DNA of 25,718 nucleotides. It comes from a virus. The stretch spans positions 1 through 25,718 of the IMG/VR virus record IMGVR_UViG_3300044608_000519, one strand, 5' to 3'. Below the pieces are notes generated by a model, which did not search any database, was not told where the DNA came from, and saw only the letters and a program-made list of their open reading frames with translations. Shown piece after piece: positions 8,401 to 15,101 of the stretch (the first letter of the stretch is position 1; each line of letters opens with the position of its first letter). A program made the position numbers and the translations under genes.

Positions 8401-10003
8401 CTCTTACTCCTTGAGTAGCTAATTGAGCGGCTAATTGTTTAGCAAGTGTAGACTGCATTTGATATTCTGCTGTCTGTTGTCTGGCTATTTGAAGCAATAA
8501 TTGTGCTTGCGCTGCTTGGTTACCCATCATTCCAGCAAGAGCTTGTGATGCTGGTCCTTGTTGCTGCATGATTTGCAAAATAGATTGTTCAATATTTTTT
8601 CTATTTTGTGTTTCTGTAGTAATACCAGCAATCTGAGGCAAAGCTTGAGATAGATAAGTAAAAGAATTCTGTATTAACTTAAAAAGAGTAAAAAATGCAG
8701 CAATAGCACCGGGACCAGCTATTACATTTCTAATACCTTTTAATAAACCATTCGCAAAAGTAGAACCAACTCCTTCTCCTTCAAGAATTTCATTCATTGA
8801 TTCAACGAATGATTTTAATTGCTCAGTACCGTATTTAGCCAATGGCTCAAATGTTACTTTGCCAATATTATTTGCCAACTGTTGAGTAGAAGTAGCAGTT
8901 TGTTTTAGCAAAGCGTCGAGAGTTTGATTTAATTTAGCAGTCGCGATTTCTGCTTCATTTGTTGCTGATGCGCCTCTTTGTAAAGCACCAGCATATGTAC
9001 CCTGCGATTTATTTAAATCATTAACAATTGCTTTTAAGATGTTAACTTGATAAACACCCGCAACTTGTTCTGACAATTGCGCTCTTTGTGCATCAGCTAA
9101 ACCTCTGTAAGCTCCAGCAAAGTTTTGTAGTATTTGAACAGCAGGTAAAATATTTCCTTGGACATCTCTAACAGAGATATTAAAAGCTTCCAACTGATCT
9201 AAAGTATCAGTACGTTGTAAACGAGTGAAAATTGTTTTTAGTGCGTTACCGATTACCGCGCCACCTCTTGCTGTGCTTTGTTGAGCTGAAGTAACCAATG
9301 CATTCAATTGATCTAAGCTTACTCCTGCTTCTTGAGCCGCTTGGCCTGTACGAGATAATGCTTCAGCAAGATCACCAGCGCCAACAGCATAATCTTGTTC
9401 TACTGCAACTAGCTTATTTAATATTTGAGTTGTAGTAATTCCAGTTGCAGCAAAACCGTTTACAGTAGAAGTTAAAGCGTCAACTGCATTTGCAGTTCCA
9501 ATTCCTGCTAATCTTGTTAATGTAAGAGCGTCTTTTGTTCTTTGTAATGTTTCTTCAGCTTTTAAACCTTGACGAGAGAATTCAAGAGCAGCTTTAGAAG
9601 CGTCATCAAATGAAGAAGCTGTTTGTTTAGTTACATTAAATAAATCTGTACTAAATTTTTGTAACTGACTGGTGGTTAAGCCGAATACACGATTAATGTC
9701 AGCAAGATTTTTTTCTACTTCTATAGTTACATTTGCCAACTCTTTAAAACTGCGAATGACACCACCAAGTACAGCAGTAGAAGCTCCGAATGCAATAACG
9801 CGAGCATTAGAAGCGGCTAGTGCTGCTTCAAAGTCTTTAACATCGCCCGTCATTCTGCCAAGAGGCTGAGAGAAAGCTCGCTGATTAACTGTCAAATTAA
9901 GCTGGTTATTCTGAGCGAATCTTTGATTATACGCTTGAACACCAGCTTGAATAGAAGCGGTTAATGCTGCTTGATTGGCCGCGACATTAATTTGAACTGC
10001 CAT
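2459..10003 (-). CDS. Tail tape measure protein with embedded enzyme-like domains
   Basis: At 2514 aa this is the largest protein of the window; it sets tail length and is threaded inside the tube. Residues about 30-370 match the phage tail tape measure core of the TP901/PhageMin_Tail type: long Ala/Gln/Thr-rich helices with the typical TSSFDDASKAALEFSRQGL and ARGGAVIGNALKTIFTRL stretches. Hydrophobic segments lie near residues 430-445, 1415-1440 and 1460-1495. Residues about 1500-2100 are coiled-coil-rich. The C-terminal part has the common tape-measure motif GGVVRAQSGMYVSG...ENGEYVLNRNAV near 2205-2240. Residues about 627-1313 are unusual: six GFIPNF[A/V/N] motifs separate five inserts, one GNAT-like and one nuclease-like. 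At about 0.15 nm per residue the whole chain would imply a tail near 375 nm, less if the inserts are globular. No lysozyme or peptidase domain is evident. ATG start in an AAATATGG context; two candidate chaperone genes lie just upstream. Confidence 0.9.
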   Translation of the reverse strand: MAVQINVAANQAALTASIQAGVQAYNQRFAQNNQLNLTVNQRAFSQPLGRMTGDVKDFEAALAASNARVIAFGASTAVLGGVIRSFKELANVTIEVEKNLADINRVFGLTTSQLQKFSTDLFNVTKQTASSFDDASKAALEFSRQGLKAEETLQRTKDALTLTRLAGIGTANAVDALTSTVNGFAATGITTTQILNKLVAVEQDYAVGAGDLAEALSRTGQAAQEAGVSLDQLNALVTSAQQSTARGGAVIGNALKTIFTRLQRTDTLDQLEAFNISVRDVQGNILPAVQILQNFAGAYRGLADAQRAQLSEQVAGVYQVNILKAIVNDLNKSQGTYAGALQRGASATNEAEIATAKLNQTLDALLKQTATSTQQLANNIGKVTFEPLAKYGTEQLKSFVESMNEILEGEGVGSTFANGLLKGIRNVIAGPGAIAAFFTLFKLIQNSFTYLSQALPQIAGITTETQNRKNIEQSILQIMQQQGPASQALAGMMGNQAAQAQLLLQIARQQTAEYQMQSTLAKQLAAQLATQGVRVKGSGGLQVTRAGGYIPAATRMAEVVGAQAGGYAPGRVVSSPVGGVMNTAEDVKYIPGFAQPFINPPAGSKAGRAHRQNAISRTGVDPYMFNGFIPNFVKKSPSQFSVGRAFEQSVGFDIKVPPSRNKPIDFKEVLEKPINKNFNPKLYQSNTFADAHSGLGHTSAENISKVINHIGQNYYAYSPKQGSKTKRLKIDDKTSIISQPDVLGDLFIRPRYTEIIGEGSDVPKQIETSSISSLNTTAKKTLLNGVSELDFNPILRRKIKMQFAQDRVYGSGFIPNFATPMTTASIPWFKKYSSKYKNATGDTDLFKMGDFPTYGRGSDHEYAKKGNANMLSYLHEDFVRSALNIALGSKKVIRPSEVGFKNKPVSDIANENDFDLLYRIADGSYSMLELKQDFKNVSGSVTGFMNKKLANLEKENPVLAKKVSSMIAVSNRPKFTDPTGRNAGANFSEFEMAAASIVKDKYSNVDPSISAKLTKVTDGLLRRYEAKKNTTYGGFIPNFASMISSSIKGKGNISAIKTGKNNYEIEGVEVGKKFRGQGLGSQLYGNIAEKIGSGSTIKSVLLPQEQALADYASGKSIPAKAIFPQLSWAKMAKSSKLLINGKEIAMSDFESGIASHKYNAAKLDMALIELINSHASGFIPNFNSIKGRNSFQKNWLIETAKKRNLNLNNPDVFSKLATEFAKTYPNDQGMFGLSEGFIPNFAYKQAVMGLEESMSGEKAIFDTKPFPHIRNSSQPTFSSAIADHGGLGNALSDSMRGQKNAGLMNKGYIPNFAPKKQGKKNQTQNTQSSSNAVEVESYIENYAKEALRDVKKTYRSTVDKIKSMFSEVDSSVSSVGIDAIKSLREQTFKKGRNNEQINTSDSKGNNRFDKLSEGLSKASTAIAILGPTIAGFAEQAVFGNKKRTEMTATERSLQSGLSTGLSAVSTGAGIGAAFGPIGAGVGAATGALVGFVSALNAAELSAEDLAEMADNQRQNSQQNISAGQKYIQAQQEYAKLLASGASSDKLELASKSLSESFNQITDIKLADELSKTKGGVEALNSVLSKYETDKNILTAALSFASGVKGGKTQGGVQIGERVKELKSLGLNKDLFDQLQSFKLQREKIMPEIIPGQETVPEEIEVVTEASSNAAKRLAENIAKSTIGNKGTAEQIKIFQESILELLLRKDKEEILKELSSGNQFINNIIENARKEGNLLKLRNDLSSSILKQIGEANAQLEQDDFGRKLLDEINNFKFSLAEGILSPLSIATEKLKTQRTKTISEGQDKLTELNLNFVKENQEKFLKLNPSSEVIQSKIRPALEKAQTGDLSGLQAILQESSITGPSPFDPAIINDLKKIYEEFNRSVDKQNRSNVNQLKLTDLQGRVEQIRAKTTEFQATLLQKQIQLLGDQERIEATRKTNSELEIDAIERKMADQGNFLGRGVIGKAESKIALRNETTTKKLVDLEISRSKSAQSDYQSLIEKQQTNLTKMAAQSEFEGRPMQAIGLREQARNIKSIDITNSQTLSQAISQLQQSPFADPTLENERVRTLEKLKTVQNDIVNGKLKEEEITKRLNNEELRNAKRSTSIVYGFKEGFDALRDEADTGLNRLARDTPALFRDGMVNAIKAAVKETDNLGDALLGVAANFLDIISSRLMEVGVSKLISGSGIESLFTAQKGGVVRAQSGMYVSGTGSGDKYPAMLENGEYVLNRNAVMAMGGPAALDTLNFSAAPRFASGGSFSAELSNVKAMEDGMTTFGLENSSLYKELRDEEIRKAEEARQKKRARQAQTAQMVGSLAAAVAVAGIGAGISNKMANVKAGKAQNLSQKLQQGAPLTAAESSSITGFMNKGLLSPSGVYIGPQVVRTGFSGFTGYGRQTGGLIGSRLSDTIPGYMEGGLYNSPIVKKYGTGMQAGGMSPVANNSNTVNNSNASNSFNFNTTVNRDGNIQMGANNTSYKQQDVELSNNLNNRIYGAVLDVIRDQQRFGGSLAGTRKA
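6086..6454 (-). other. Tape-measure inserts 4 and 5 (residues ~1184-1306), small modules
   Basis: Two short segments are separated by the GFIPNFA at 6278-6298. The first (about 52 residues) is helical and basic, with NSFQKNWLIETAKKRN near its start. The second (about 64 residues) contains MSGEKAIFDTKPFPHIRNSS and then SAIADHGGLGNALSDSM. The His, Asp and Gly pattern is distinctive, but I cannot tie it to an enzyme family. They have no evident catalytic motif and may be recognition or cleavage tags. Confidence 0.3.
6476..6883 (-). other. Tape-measure insert 3 (residues ~1041-1176), GNAT acetyltransferase-like domain
   Basis: Between the third and fourth intact GFIPNF motifs is a 136-residue domain with a strand (NNYEIEGVEVG) running into FRGQGLGSQLYGNIAEKI. 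That is the R/Q-x-x-G-x-G/A acetyl-CoA pyrophosphate loop plus helix of GNAT enzymes (motif A, residues 1074-1080). A strand IKSVLLP and then QEQALADYASG follow, in the position where GNATs have the strand and helix of motif B. The length is close to a minimal GNAT fold. Known GNATs modify small molecules or protein amines; the substrate here cannot be inferred. I see no stop or break, so it is translated as part of the tape measure. Confidence 0.6.
6905..7549 (-). other. Tape-measure insert 2 (residues ~819-1033), PD-(D/E)XK nuclease-like
   Basis: Between the second and third intact GFIPNF motifs lies a 215-residue segment with a helix (LHEDFVRSALNIALG), then NENDFDLLYRIADGSYSMLELKQDF in two strand-like stretches. 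Aspartates at residues 913 and 915, followed by E929-L-K931, fit the spacing of a PD-(D/E)XK nuclease core (D, 10-20 residues, E-x-K). A helical Lys-rich region and a strand-like IAVSNRP follow. The call rests on motif spacing and predicted order only. Confidence 0.45.
7571..8104 (-). other. Tape-measure insert 1 (residues ~634-811), possible nuclease-like domain
   Basis: This segment lies between the first two intact GFIPNF motifs. It is mixed alpha/beta and charged, unlike the Ala/Gln-rich helices before it. It begins with SVGRAFEQSVGFDIK, followed by NKPIDF and then NTFADAHSGLGHTSAENI. An AFE helix followed by a short strand ending in ID could be the start of a restriction-endonuclease-like fold, but no convincing E-x-K follows. 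The domain is therefore unassigned, with nuclease-like only one option. Confidence 0.35.
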
Positions 10004-10031
10004 ATTTGTTATTTACACGTTAAAATAAGTA

Positions 10032-11027
10032 TTATCCGAATATTTTCATCATATCGTCCATGCTCAAAGAACCACCCTTCTTCTTTGCTTCATCAGCCAA
10101 AGAAAGAGTTTTTTGACCTTTTGTCTTTAATCCCACATATTCAAGATCTTCGCTAGTCGCACCAACTATTGAACTAGCTTGATTTTCTTTATTGTTTTTA
10201 TTTTCTATTACTTTCTTAGCGTTTTCATTTGCATTTACATAATCAATAATCTTATCAGGATCATTTTTAATATCTTGAGGCATTTTATCATTCTGCTGAA
10301 ATACGTTCTTGAAAAATCTAGAATAAATAAGTAATTTTACTTGATTGTAAGTCAGTTCGCACACTGATTTACCAAAGAATTCAGTAGGATTTTCAGCAAA
10401 TGGCATATATAAATTAAAAAAATCTTGTAAAACCAAATACTGAATCGTATTGTCATTTATATTTTTATATACTTCTGAGTATTGTTTTATAATACAAGTC
10501 AGCGTTTCTGAGTCGATATTATCAAATTGATCTTCTTCAAAAGCTGGTTTCGATAGGCTTTTATCTTTATAAAGACATTTCAAAATATAAAAATCATTAA
10601 CTCTTTCTTCAGCGTAGCTTTCGGCAGTGCGATTAAAAAAAGAAGCTTTAGTATTTTTAAGATCGTATAATCGTTTTTGTCCCGATTCTATATCTGTATT
10701 TACTCTTTGTATTTCTGATTTTAAATATAATACTTTCTTTTGCTTATTAAGATTATCAATAAAATCTTCTTCTTGTTTAATTAACGATTCTTGTTTTGTA
10801 GACCATTGTTTTTCTTCAATGAGGCGCTTTAAAGTTTCATCATTAGTAGGAACACCGCGACTTTTAGCTTCATCAAAATAATGATCATAGATCTGATCGA
10901 TATCGACCTGATCTTCCAAAGACAAATGCTTTAAATAAAAAAAATTCTCTAAAACTTTTATTTCAGAGAATCCATTTTTAATATCCCGAAAAGCTTTTTT
11001 ATACTTATTCTGTTGGGACTGTTCCAT
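10032..11027 (-). CDS. Candidate tail assembly chaperone 2 (coiled-coil protein before tape measure)
   Basis: This 331-aa, highly charged and mostly helical protein lies directly upstream of the tape measure (28-bp gap) and overlaps the preceding gene by 23 bases. The pair occupies the place of the two tail assembly chaperones (lambda G and GT type) that coat and fold the tape measure. A coiled coil is likely around residues 75-130. The Lys-rich tail ends in SLSMDDMMKIFG, a possible docking peptide. Unlike most of the window, its ATG has a plausible Shine-Dalgarno sequence (GGAG six bases upstream, inside the previous gene). An in-frame TAG lies directly before the ATG, so the start is well fixed and this is not an extension of the upstream frame. 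The role is inferred from position; I do not recognise the family. Confidence 0.45.
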   Translation of the reverse strand: MEQSQQNKYKKAFRDIKNGFSEIKVLENFFYLKHLSLEDQVDIDQIYDHYFDEAKSRGVPTNDETLKRLIEEKQWSTKQESLIKQEEDFIDNLNKQKKVLYLKSEIQRVNTDIESGQKRLYDLKNTKASFFNRTAESYAEERVNDFYILKCLYKDKSLSKPAFEEDQFDNIDSETLTCIIKQYSEVYKNINDNTIQYLVLQDFFNLYMPFAENPTEFFGKSVCELTYNQVKLLIYSRFFKNVFQQNDKMPQDIKNDPDKIIDYVNANENAKKVIENKNNKENQASSIVGATSEDLEYVGLKTKGQKTLSLADEAKKKGGSLSMDDMMKIFG

Positions 11028-11784
11028 CTATTTCTCCAATAATTCTATCGAACTCTTCCTTTTCTGTATTGCTAGTAAAGAACCAATAACTAATAATACT
11101 AGCTAGTTTGCTATAGCACTTTTCATAAATTTCATTTTTATTTTCTTCGTAATCAAACATCGCAGCTTCCTTGACATCGAACGTCTTGCCGGGAAATAGC
11201 CATTCAAATTCAGGATTCTTCTTGCTATTATCCTTAAATTGAGTAAGGTTCAGAACGTACCATAGAATCGCTCTATTCTGAGCTTTAATGTCTGCGGTAT
11301 GATTAAACAAAGTCATGTAACTAGTTTCTTTTTCAATTAACGTCTTACGACGCTGGAGAATTTCTGAAGTTACCTTTTCAATCTTTTGCTTGTAATCTTC
11401 ATCGCGTTCCGACTCTGGTTTTAGATTAAGAATAGTTAATCTGCTTTGCAAATCTCCAATTTCTCCAGCGGCAGAAACCATGATCTTAGCATCACTATCG
11501 CTAATTAAACCACCAGTATCGCTATATTTATTTAGTAACATCGCCTTTGTCAAAATCCCATTTCTGATACATCTGCTCATTTCAATACTGAATTCCATAT
11601 CAGCTTCCTGCATTTGTTTGCGATTTGGTTGAAGAATATTAATCTCAACAGGAATCTGCTTCTTTACTTTTTCTTTATAAGTTCTTGTTACCTGTTCTCC
11701 TTGTTCATTTGTTACTGTTTCAGTCTTATCTTCCTCGACCTCGGCATTTTTAAAAATATTGAAACTATATAGAGACTTTGACAT
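11005..11784 (-). CDS. Candidate tail assembly chaperone 1
   Basis: This 259-aa acidic, helical protein is the first gene of the left minus-strand operon. It starts at the AT-rich divergent spacer and ends inside the next gene. Residues about 50-95 contain PNRKQMQEADMEFSIEMSRC followed by GILTKAMLLNKYSDTGG. This reminds me of helical virion-assembly proteins in T4-like and related phages, but I cannot name a domain with certainty. The middle (about 100-150) is a likely coiled coil. Its position before the tape measure, with an overlapping partner, suggests a tail assembly chaperone. The start ATG is preceded by TAAATAAATT with no Shine-Dalgarno sequence. Confidence 0.45.
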   Translation of the reverse strand: MSKSLYSFNIFKNAEVEEDKTETVTNEQGEQVTRTYKEKVKKQIPVEINILQPNRKQMQEADMEFSIEMSRCIRNGILTKAMLLNKYSDTGGLISDSDAKIMVSAAGEIGDLQSRLTILNLKPESERDEDYKQKIEKVTSEILQRRKTLIEKETSYMTLFNHTADIKAQNRAILWYVLNLTQFKDNSKKNPEFEWLFPGKTFDVKEAAMFDYEENKNEIYEKCYSKLASIISYWFFTSNTEKEEFDRIIGEIDGTVPTE

Positions 11785-11839
11785 AATTTATTTATATTAA
11801 TATATATTCTATAGTTTTTCAACCAGTGTAAACGTATAT
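11785..11839. promoter_or_regulatory. Divergent AT-rich promoter region
   Basis: The 55-bp spacer between two divergent operons (genes at 11784 minus and 11840 plus) must hold the control signals for both unless they lie inside genes. It contains a perfect 12-bp palindrome, TATATTAATATA, at 11793-11804 that could serve as a -10-like element in both directions. It also contains a TATAAATA octamer on the minus strand at 11789-11796. I see no convincing -35 partner and no clear Bacteroidota TAnnTTTG box. Assignment rests on layout and base composition. Confidence 0.4.
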
Positions 11840-12295
11840 ATGGCTACGAATCTTATATCTGCTTCACAAAGAGTCGCACTCAATGCGACTATGGAGGATA
11901 TTCATGAGACATTTGCTCGCGAAATCACGGTTTTTAAGGAAGCTTCTCAGATTGTAATTATTACTGATCCTAACTTTAATCCATTATATAATACCGCTGG
12001 TCAAACCACTTCATATGTAAATACACCTGTTTACAAGACATTTAAAGTTAGAATTCAATATAATGACGATATTGGTAAAAAATATTGGAGCGAATCAGGT
12101 TTAGCTTCACAGATTAAATTAGAAGCAGTTGTTGGCTCTGTTAGAATTAAGATAAGAGCAGAAGATTATGAATATATAAAAGATGGTCGCCGCTTTGATT
12201 TAGACGGTAAGCGTTTCGTTTTAAATTCTACTTTTAGACCACATGGTTTATTCGACAATCAATTTTATACATTATACCTCAAGCCCGATCCATAA
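11840..12295 (+). CDS. Putative head-closure / head-tail connector protein
   Basis: This 151-aa protein is the first gene of the plus-strand operon. An N-terminal helix (ATMEDIHETFAREITVF) is followed by strand-rich sequence. It ends with EDYEYIKDGRRFDLDGKRFV and a final strand FYTLYLKPDP. A small beta-barrel with a DGKRF-type turn near the end is how head-closure (stopper) proteins such as the lambda FII, SPP1 gp16 and HK97 connector families look. It is followed by a tail-completion-sized gene and then the tube gene, the usual order of the head-tail interface. Start ATG in GTATATATGG with no Shine-Dalgarno sequence. The function is inferred from size, fold pattern and order. Confidence 0.45.
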   Translation: MATNLISASQRVALNATMEDIHETFAREITVFKEASQIVIITDPNFNPLYNTAGQTTSYVNTPVYKTFKVRIQYNDDIGKKYWSESGLASQIKLEAVVGSVRIKIRAEDYEYIKDGRRFDLDGKRFVLNSTFRPHGLFDNQFYTLYLKPDP

Positions 12296-12298
12296 GAT

Positions 12299-12889
12299 AT
12301 GAATCCCGAATGGATAAAAATGTTCCAAGATTTGCAAGTTGATAAAGCATATCAAAAAGAAATAAATAGAGTAATTGATCAACAATTTAATAAAATAAAA
12401 AATGAATTCATTAACGAATTCATGAATCATCCTATTACACAAGAAATCCAAGGCGGCATAAGCGCTACAAACTCATCAGGAACTCTTAATGGTATTACAA
12501 ATTTATATTCTTTTATAGGATTTGATGAAGGTACTGATCCCATCAGACCAATAGAAGAATTATTAAAAAAATCAAATTATAGAGTTTTGTTTAATAACAG
12601 ATCTGCCGACGCTACAGTTATTTTCGATATACCAACTGCCGCCCAAATATTTGAAATAACACCTATGCCTTGGGCAATTGGAAGAAGTTGGGCAAGAGGA
12701 ATAGAAACAGGTATTTCTGGTCTTGGATATTATCTTAAAAAAACTAAAAACAGTCGTTCTGGTTTGGGCGTACAATCCACAAGTCAACAAGTCAGATCTG
12801 GAGTTATGTTTAAAAATTCTAAATATATATCTGATTTAATTAATAGATTCAATAAAGAATTAAAAGAGTTAAATAAATTAAGCATATGA
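12299..12889 (+). CDS. Putative tail-completion / neck protein
   Basis: This 196-aa protein is encoded 3 bp after the connector-like gene, and its stop overlaps the next start (ATGA at 12886-12889), showing translational coupling. It has a helical N-terminus, then NHPITQEIQGG and GTLNGITNLYSFIGFDEG followed by DPIRPIEELL, and a helical, Arg/Lys-rich C-terminus. Position and length fit the tail-completion (HK97 gp10-like) or neck proteins between connector and tube. I do not see a definitive signature. A minor-tail or scaffold role is possible. Confidence 0.4.
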   Translation: MNPEWIKMFQDLQVDKAYQKEINRVIDQQFNKIKNEFINEFMNHPITQEIQGGISATNSSGTLNGITNLYSFIGFDEGTDPIRPIEELLKKSNYRVLFNNRSADATVIFDIPTAAQIFEITPMPWAIGRSWARGIETGISGLGYYLKKTKNSRSGLGVQSTSQQVRSGVMFKNSKYISDLINRFNKELKELNKLSI

Positions 12890-13746
12890 AACCCACTTTT
12901 TCACACAATGTAGTAAATAGTTTCTTTTTATGGTTCGATAATTTTTTAATGACCAAGGGAGACGCTTATAAAACATATACAACAAAACTATACAGCAATC
13001 CTGATTTCAGATTAGGCAATGGTAAAGTTGCTTATAGTTCTCCATATAAACAATGGGTATATGATAAAAGTATAACTGGTGCCACAATTCCAAGTGGATT
13101 TACAATCAATGGAAGCTTCGTGCCAACTGGAACAAGCGGAATGGCTATAGACTTTGATAATGGTCGTATAATTTTTAATAGCGGCGTTTCTACTAACTTA
13201 AATATTTCTGGAACATATTCTGTAAAAGAAATAAATAGTTATGTAACTGATCAACCTGAAGATAATTTAATCATCGAAGGAAAATATATTAATAACAGCA
13301 GATTCACTGTTGTTGAAACTGGTATTGCTCCTTATAACCCAGTAACTCCCTGCGTATTTGCTTCACTAGAAACTGCTCACAACACAGCTTTTGCATTTGG
13401 CGGCGAAGATGAAACTAAATGTATTTTTAAAGTTGTAGCTTTCTGTGAAAATTTATATCAATTAGATGGCGTATTAAGTATTTTTGGCGATTCTTATAAT
13501 GAAATTTTTAGCGTCATCCCAATGACCGCCCATCCTCTTGGAGAATTTAATGAAATAAAAACTGGTCTTTATCCTACTGGATATGATTATAACTCTGTAA
13601 AAAACATTTATGGTTCAGAAACTCTTTTTATATCGCATGTCGAAACATCAAAAATACGAGATAGCGTTTTAAAAGAATTGAATCCTATATTACACATAGG
13701 ATTTTTAGATTTTGAAATTAAAGCTTACAGATATCCTAGATTATAA
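12886..13746 (+). CDS. Virion structural protein of unknown role (possible tail terminator position)
   Basis: This 286-aa protein overlaps the preceding stop by four bases and precedes the putative tail tube gene by 60 bp. It is strand-rich with two parts. Residues about 1-120 contain AYKTYTTKLYSNPDFRLGNG and a Gly/Ser-rich stretch. Residues about 130-286 contain EDETKCIFKVVAFCENLYQL and LNPILHIGFLDFEIKAYRYP. Gene order would suit a tail terminator, which caps the tube at the head side, but the protein is longer than typical terminators (about 130-170 aa). I do not recognise the family. No signal peptide or membrane segment is seen. Confidence 0.45.
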   Translation: MKPTFSHNVVNSFFLWFDNFLMTKGDAYKTYTTKLYSNPDFRLGNGKVAYSSPYKQWVYDKSITGATIPSGFTINGSFVPTGTSGMAIDFDNGRIIFNSGVSTNLNISGTYSVKEINSYVTDQPEDNLIIEGKYINNSRFTVVETGIAPYNPVTPCVFASLETAHNTAFAFGGEDETKCIFKVVAFCENLYQLDGVLSIFGDSYNEIFSVIPMTAHPLGEFNEIKTGLYPTGYDYNSVKNIYGSETLFISHVETSKIRDSVLKELNPILHIGFLDFEIKAYRYPRL

Positions 13747-13806
13747 AAATTTCACAACAATCCGTATACACTGTAAAAACTAATAACATTTTAAACAAAT
13801 AAAAAT

Positions 13807-15051
13807 ATGGCAAGAAATCGTGTAATTTACCAAAGTCAAGCGCTTTTTATAGCTCCTAGCTCCACTGGATGTCAAGTATCTGGTGCAGGAACTACTGGTC
13901 CTACTTTTGGACCAAGCAGTTCATCTAATTTATTAGCTGGAACTAGTTTACTTAAAAAGCTAGATCGCGTTCAAAATTGTAATTTTAATTTTACAATTAA
14001 TCGTCAAGATATCAACGAGTTCGGTAAACTAGCTCGTATTGATTCTATCGTTATGGAATCTCCAACTGTTGGTTTAGATTTCAGTTATTATGTAACTGAT
14101 GGTCTAAATGAAAGATTGATGGGATTTAACATGTATTCTCCAAATGATACGACGAATACAGTTGAAGTTGCACAATCTATTTCTGGTCTTCTCGCAGATT
14201 TACAAGGAAATAATTATTATATTCTAACTGTACAAGAAGGCGAAGATGTAGTTGGAACAAGTAGTTCAACAACTCCAGCAAATTCAAATACAGTTGTTGG
14301 AATTGGTAATGGATTTATTAGCGAATATAGTTTTGATGCTTCAGTTGGCGCTATTCCAACCGCAAGCGTTACTGTTGAAGCTTTTAATATTAAAGCTGAC
14401 GCTCTTACTGGCAGCGCACTTGGTGTTATTACTGGAAATTCTCCAGCTATTGATATTACTGCAAGTCCAGCAGTTAAATTCGCTGGCACTGAAACGGCTT
14501 ATGGTCTTTCTGGAGCTTTTACAACTGGAGTTTCTAATATAACTGCATTGAGACCAGGAGATATCATTCTATCATTAAGCAATCCTGATGGTATGATTGA
14601 TGTAAGCGGCTCTAATTCAGCTCACATTCAGTCATTCCAATTCACAATTCCATTGAGCAGAACAATTTTACAACGTCTTGGAAACACATTCGGTTTCGCA
14701 AGAGTTATCGATGTTCCAATCAATATGGATATAACCATAAGCGCTATTGTTTCTGAATTGAAGACGATGAATCTTTTTGATGAACTATTTACAGGAACAA
14801 AGACTAATTTTACTATTCAATTGAACGATGCCAATGGAGCTGCAAAAGTTAAATATGGTATTTCTGGCGCACTTTTATCATCCGAAACTTATTCTGAAAA
14901 TCTTGGAGATAATCAAAGTGTTGACTTGACATTCAGTCTCCAACTTGGTGGTGCAAATGACACACAAAATGGTGTATTTATGTCAGGTTCTTATCCTGCT
15001 GATGCTATAGTTACTGGTTTCTATAAACTTGGTACTGGTAAACTAAGTTAA
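13807..15051 (+). CDS. Putative major tail tube protein
   Basis: This 414-aa protein is the last gene of the plus-strand operon. Two tube-fold-like modules can be seen. Residues about 59-107 contain NFNFTINRQDINEFGKLARI followed by ESPTVGLDFSYYVTDGLNE. Residues about 276-385 contain SFQFTIPLSRTILQRLGN, then VPINMDITISAIVSEL and LGDNQSVDLTFSLQLGG. Between them, residues about 140-270 are Ser/Thr/Ala/Gly-rich and could be a surface-exposed insertion. The arrangement and length suit a tube subunit with a decoration domain. The second tube-like protein at 1557-2456 has the same two-module plan. The gene has an A-rich leader (AAACAAATAAAAATATGG) of the kind used in Bacteroidota instead of a Shine-Dalgarno sequence, fitting strong expression. 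It ends just before a strong terminator. Confidence 0.6.
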   Translation: MARNRVIYQSQALFIAPSSTGCQVSGAGTTGPTFGPSSSSNLLAGTSLLKKLDRVQNCNFNFTINRQDINEFGKLARIDSIVMESPTVGLDFSYYVTDGLNERLMGFNMYSPNDTTNTVEVAQSISGLLADLQGNNYYILTVQEGEDVVGTSSSTTPANSNTVVGIGNGFISEYSFDASVGAIPTASVTVEAFNIKADALTGSALGVITGNSPAIDITASPAVKFAGTETAYGLSGAFTTGVSNITALRPGDIILSLSNPDGMIDVSGSNSAHIQSFQFTIPLSRTILQRLGNTFGFARVIDVPINMDITISAIVSELKTMNLFDELFTGTKTNFTIQLNDANGAAKVKYGISGALLSSETYSENLGDNQSVDLTFSLQLGGANDTQNGVFMSGSYPADAIVTGFYKLGTGKLS

Positions 15052-15066
15052 TAAAAGTTAATAAAA

Positions 15067-15100
15067 AACCCCCAGTCGCAAGGCTGGGGGTTCTTTTTTA
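15067..15100. terminator. Bidirectional intrinsic terminator
   Basis: A hairpin with the stem AACCCCCAG / CTGGGGGTT (15067-15075 with 15084-15092), extended by a T-G and a C-G pair around a GCAA tetraloop (15078-15081), is followed by a T-run on the plus strand (15094-15099). On the minus strand the mirrored A-run at 15063-15068 gives the T-run. It lies between the converging genes ending at 15051 and 15102, so it can stop transcription from both sides. Confidence 0.92.
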
Positions 15101-15101
15101 C

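Noticed and set aside
11005-11027. Programmed frameshift of the lambda G/GT type
   Set aside because: The downstream frame is +1, has a TAG directly before its ATG, and no clear slippery sequence is visible in the overlap.
14217-14542. Open frames on both strands within the putative tube gene (90 and 96 aa)
   Set aside because: They are out-of-frame shadows of the Ala/Thr/Leu-rich middle of the 414-aa protein, with low-complexity products.
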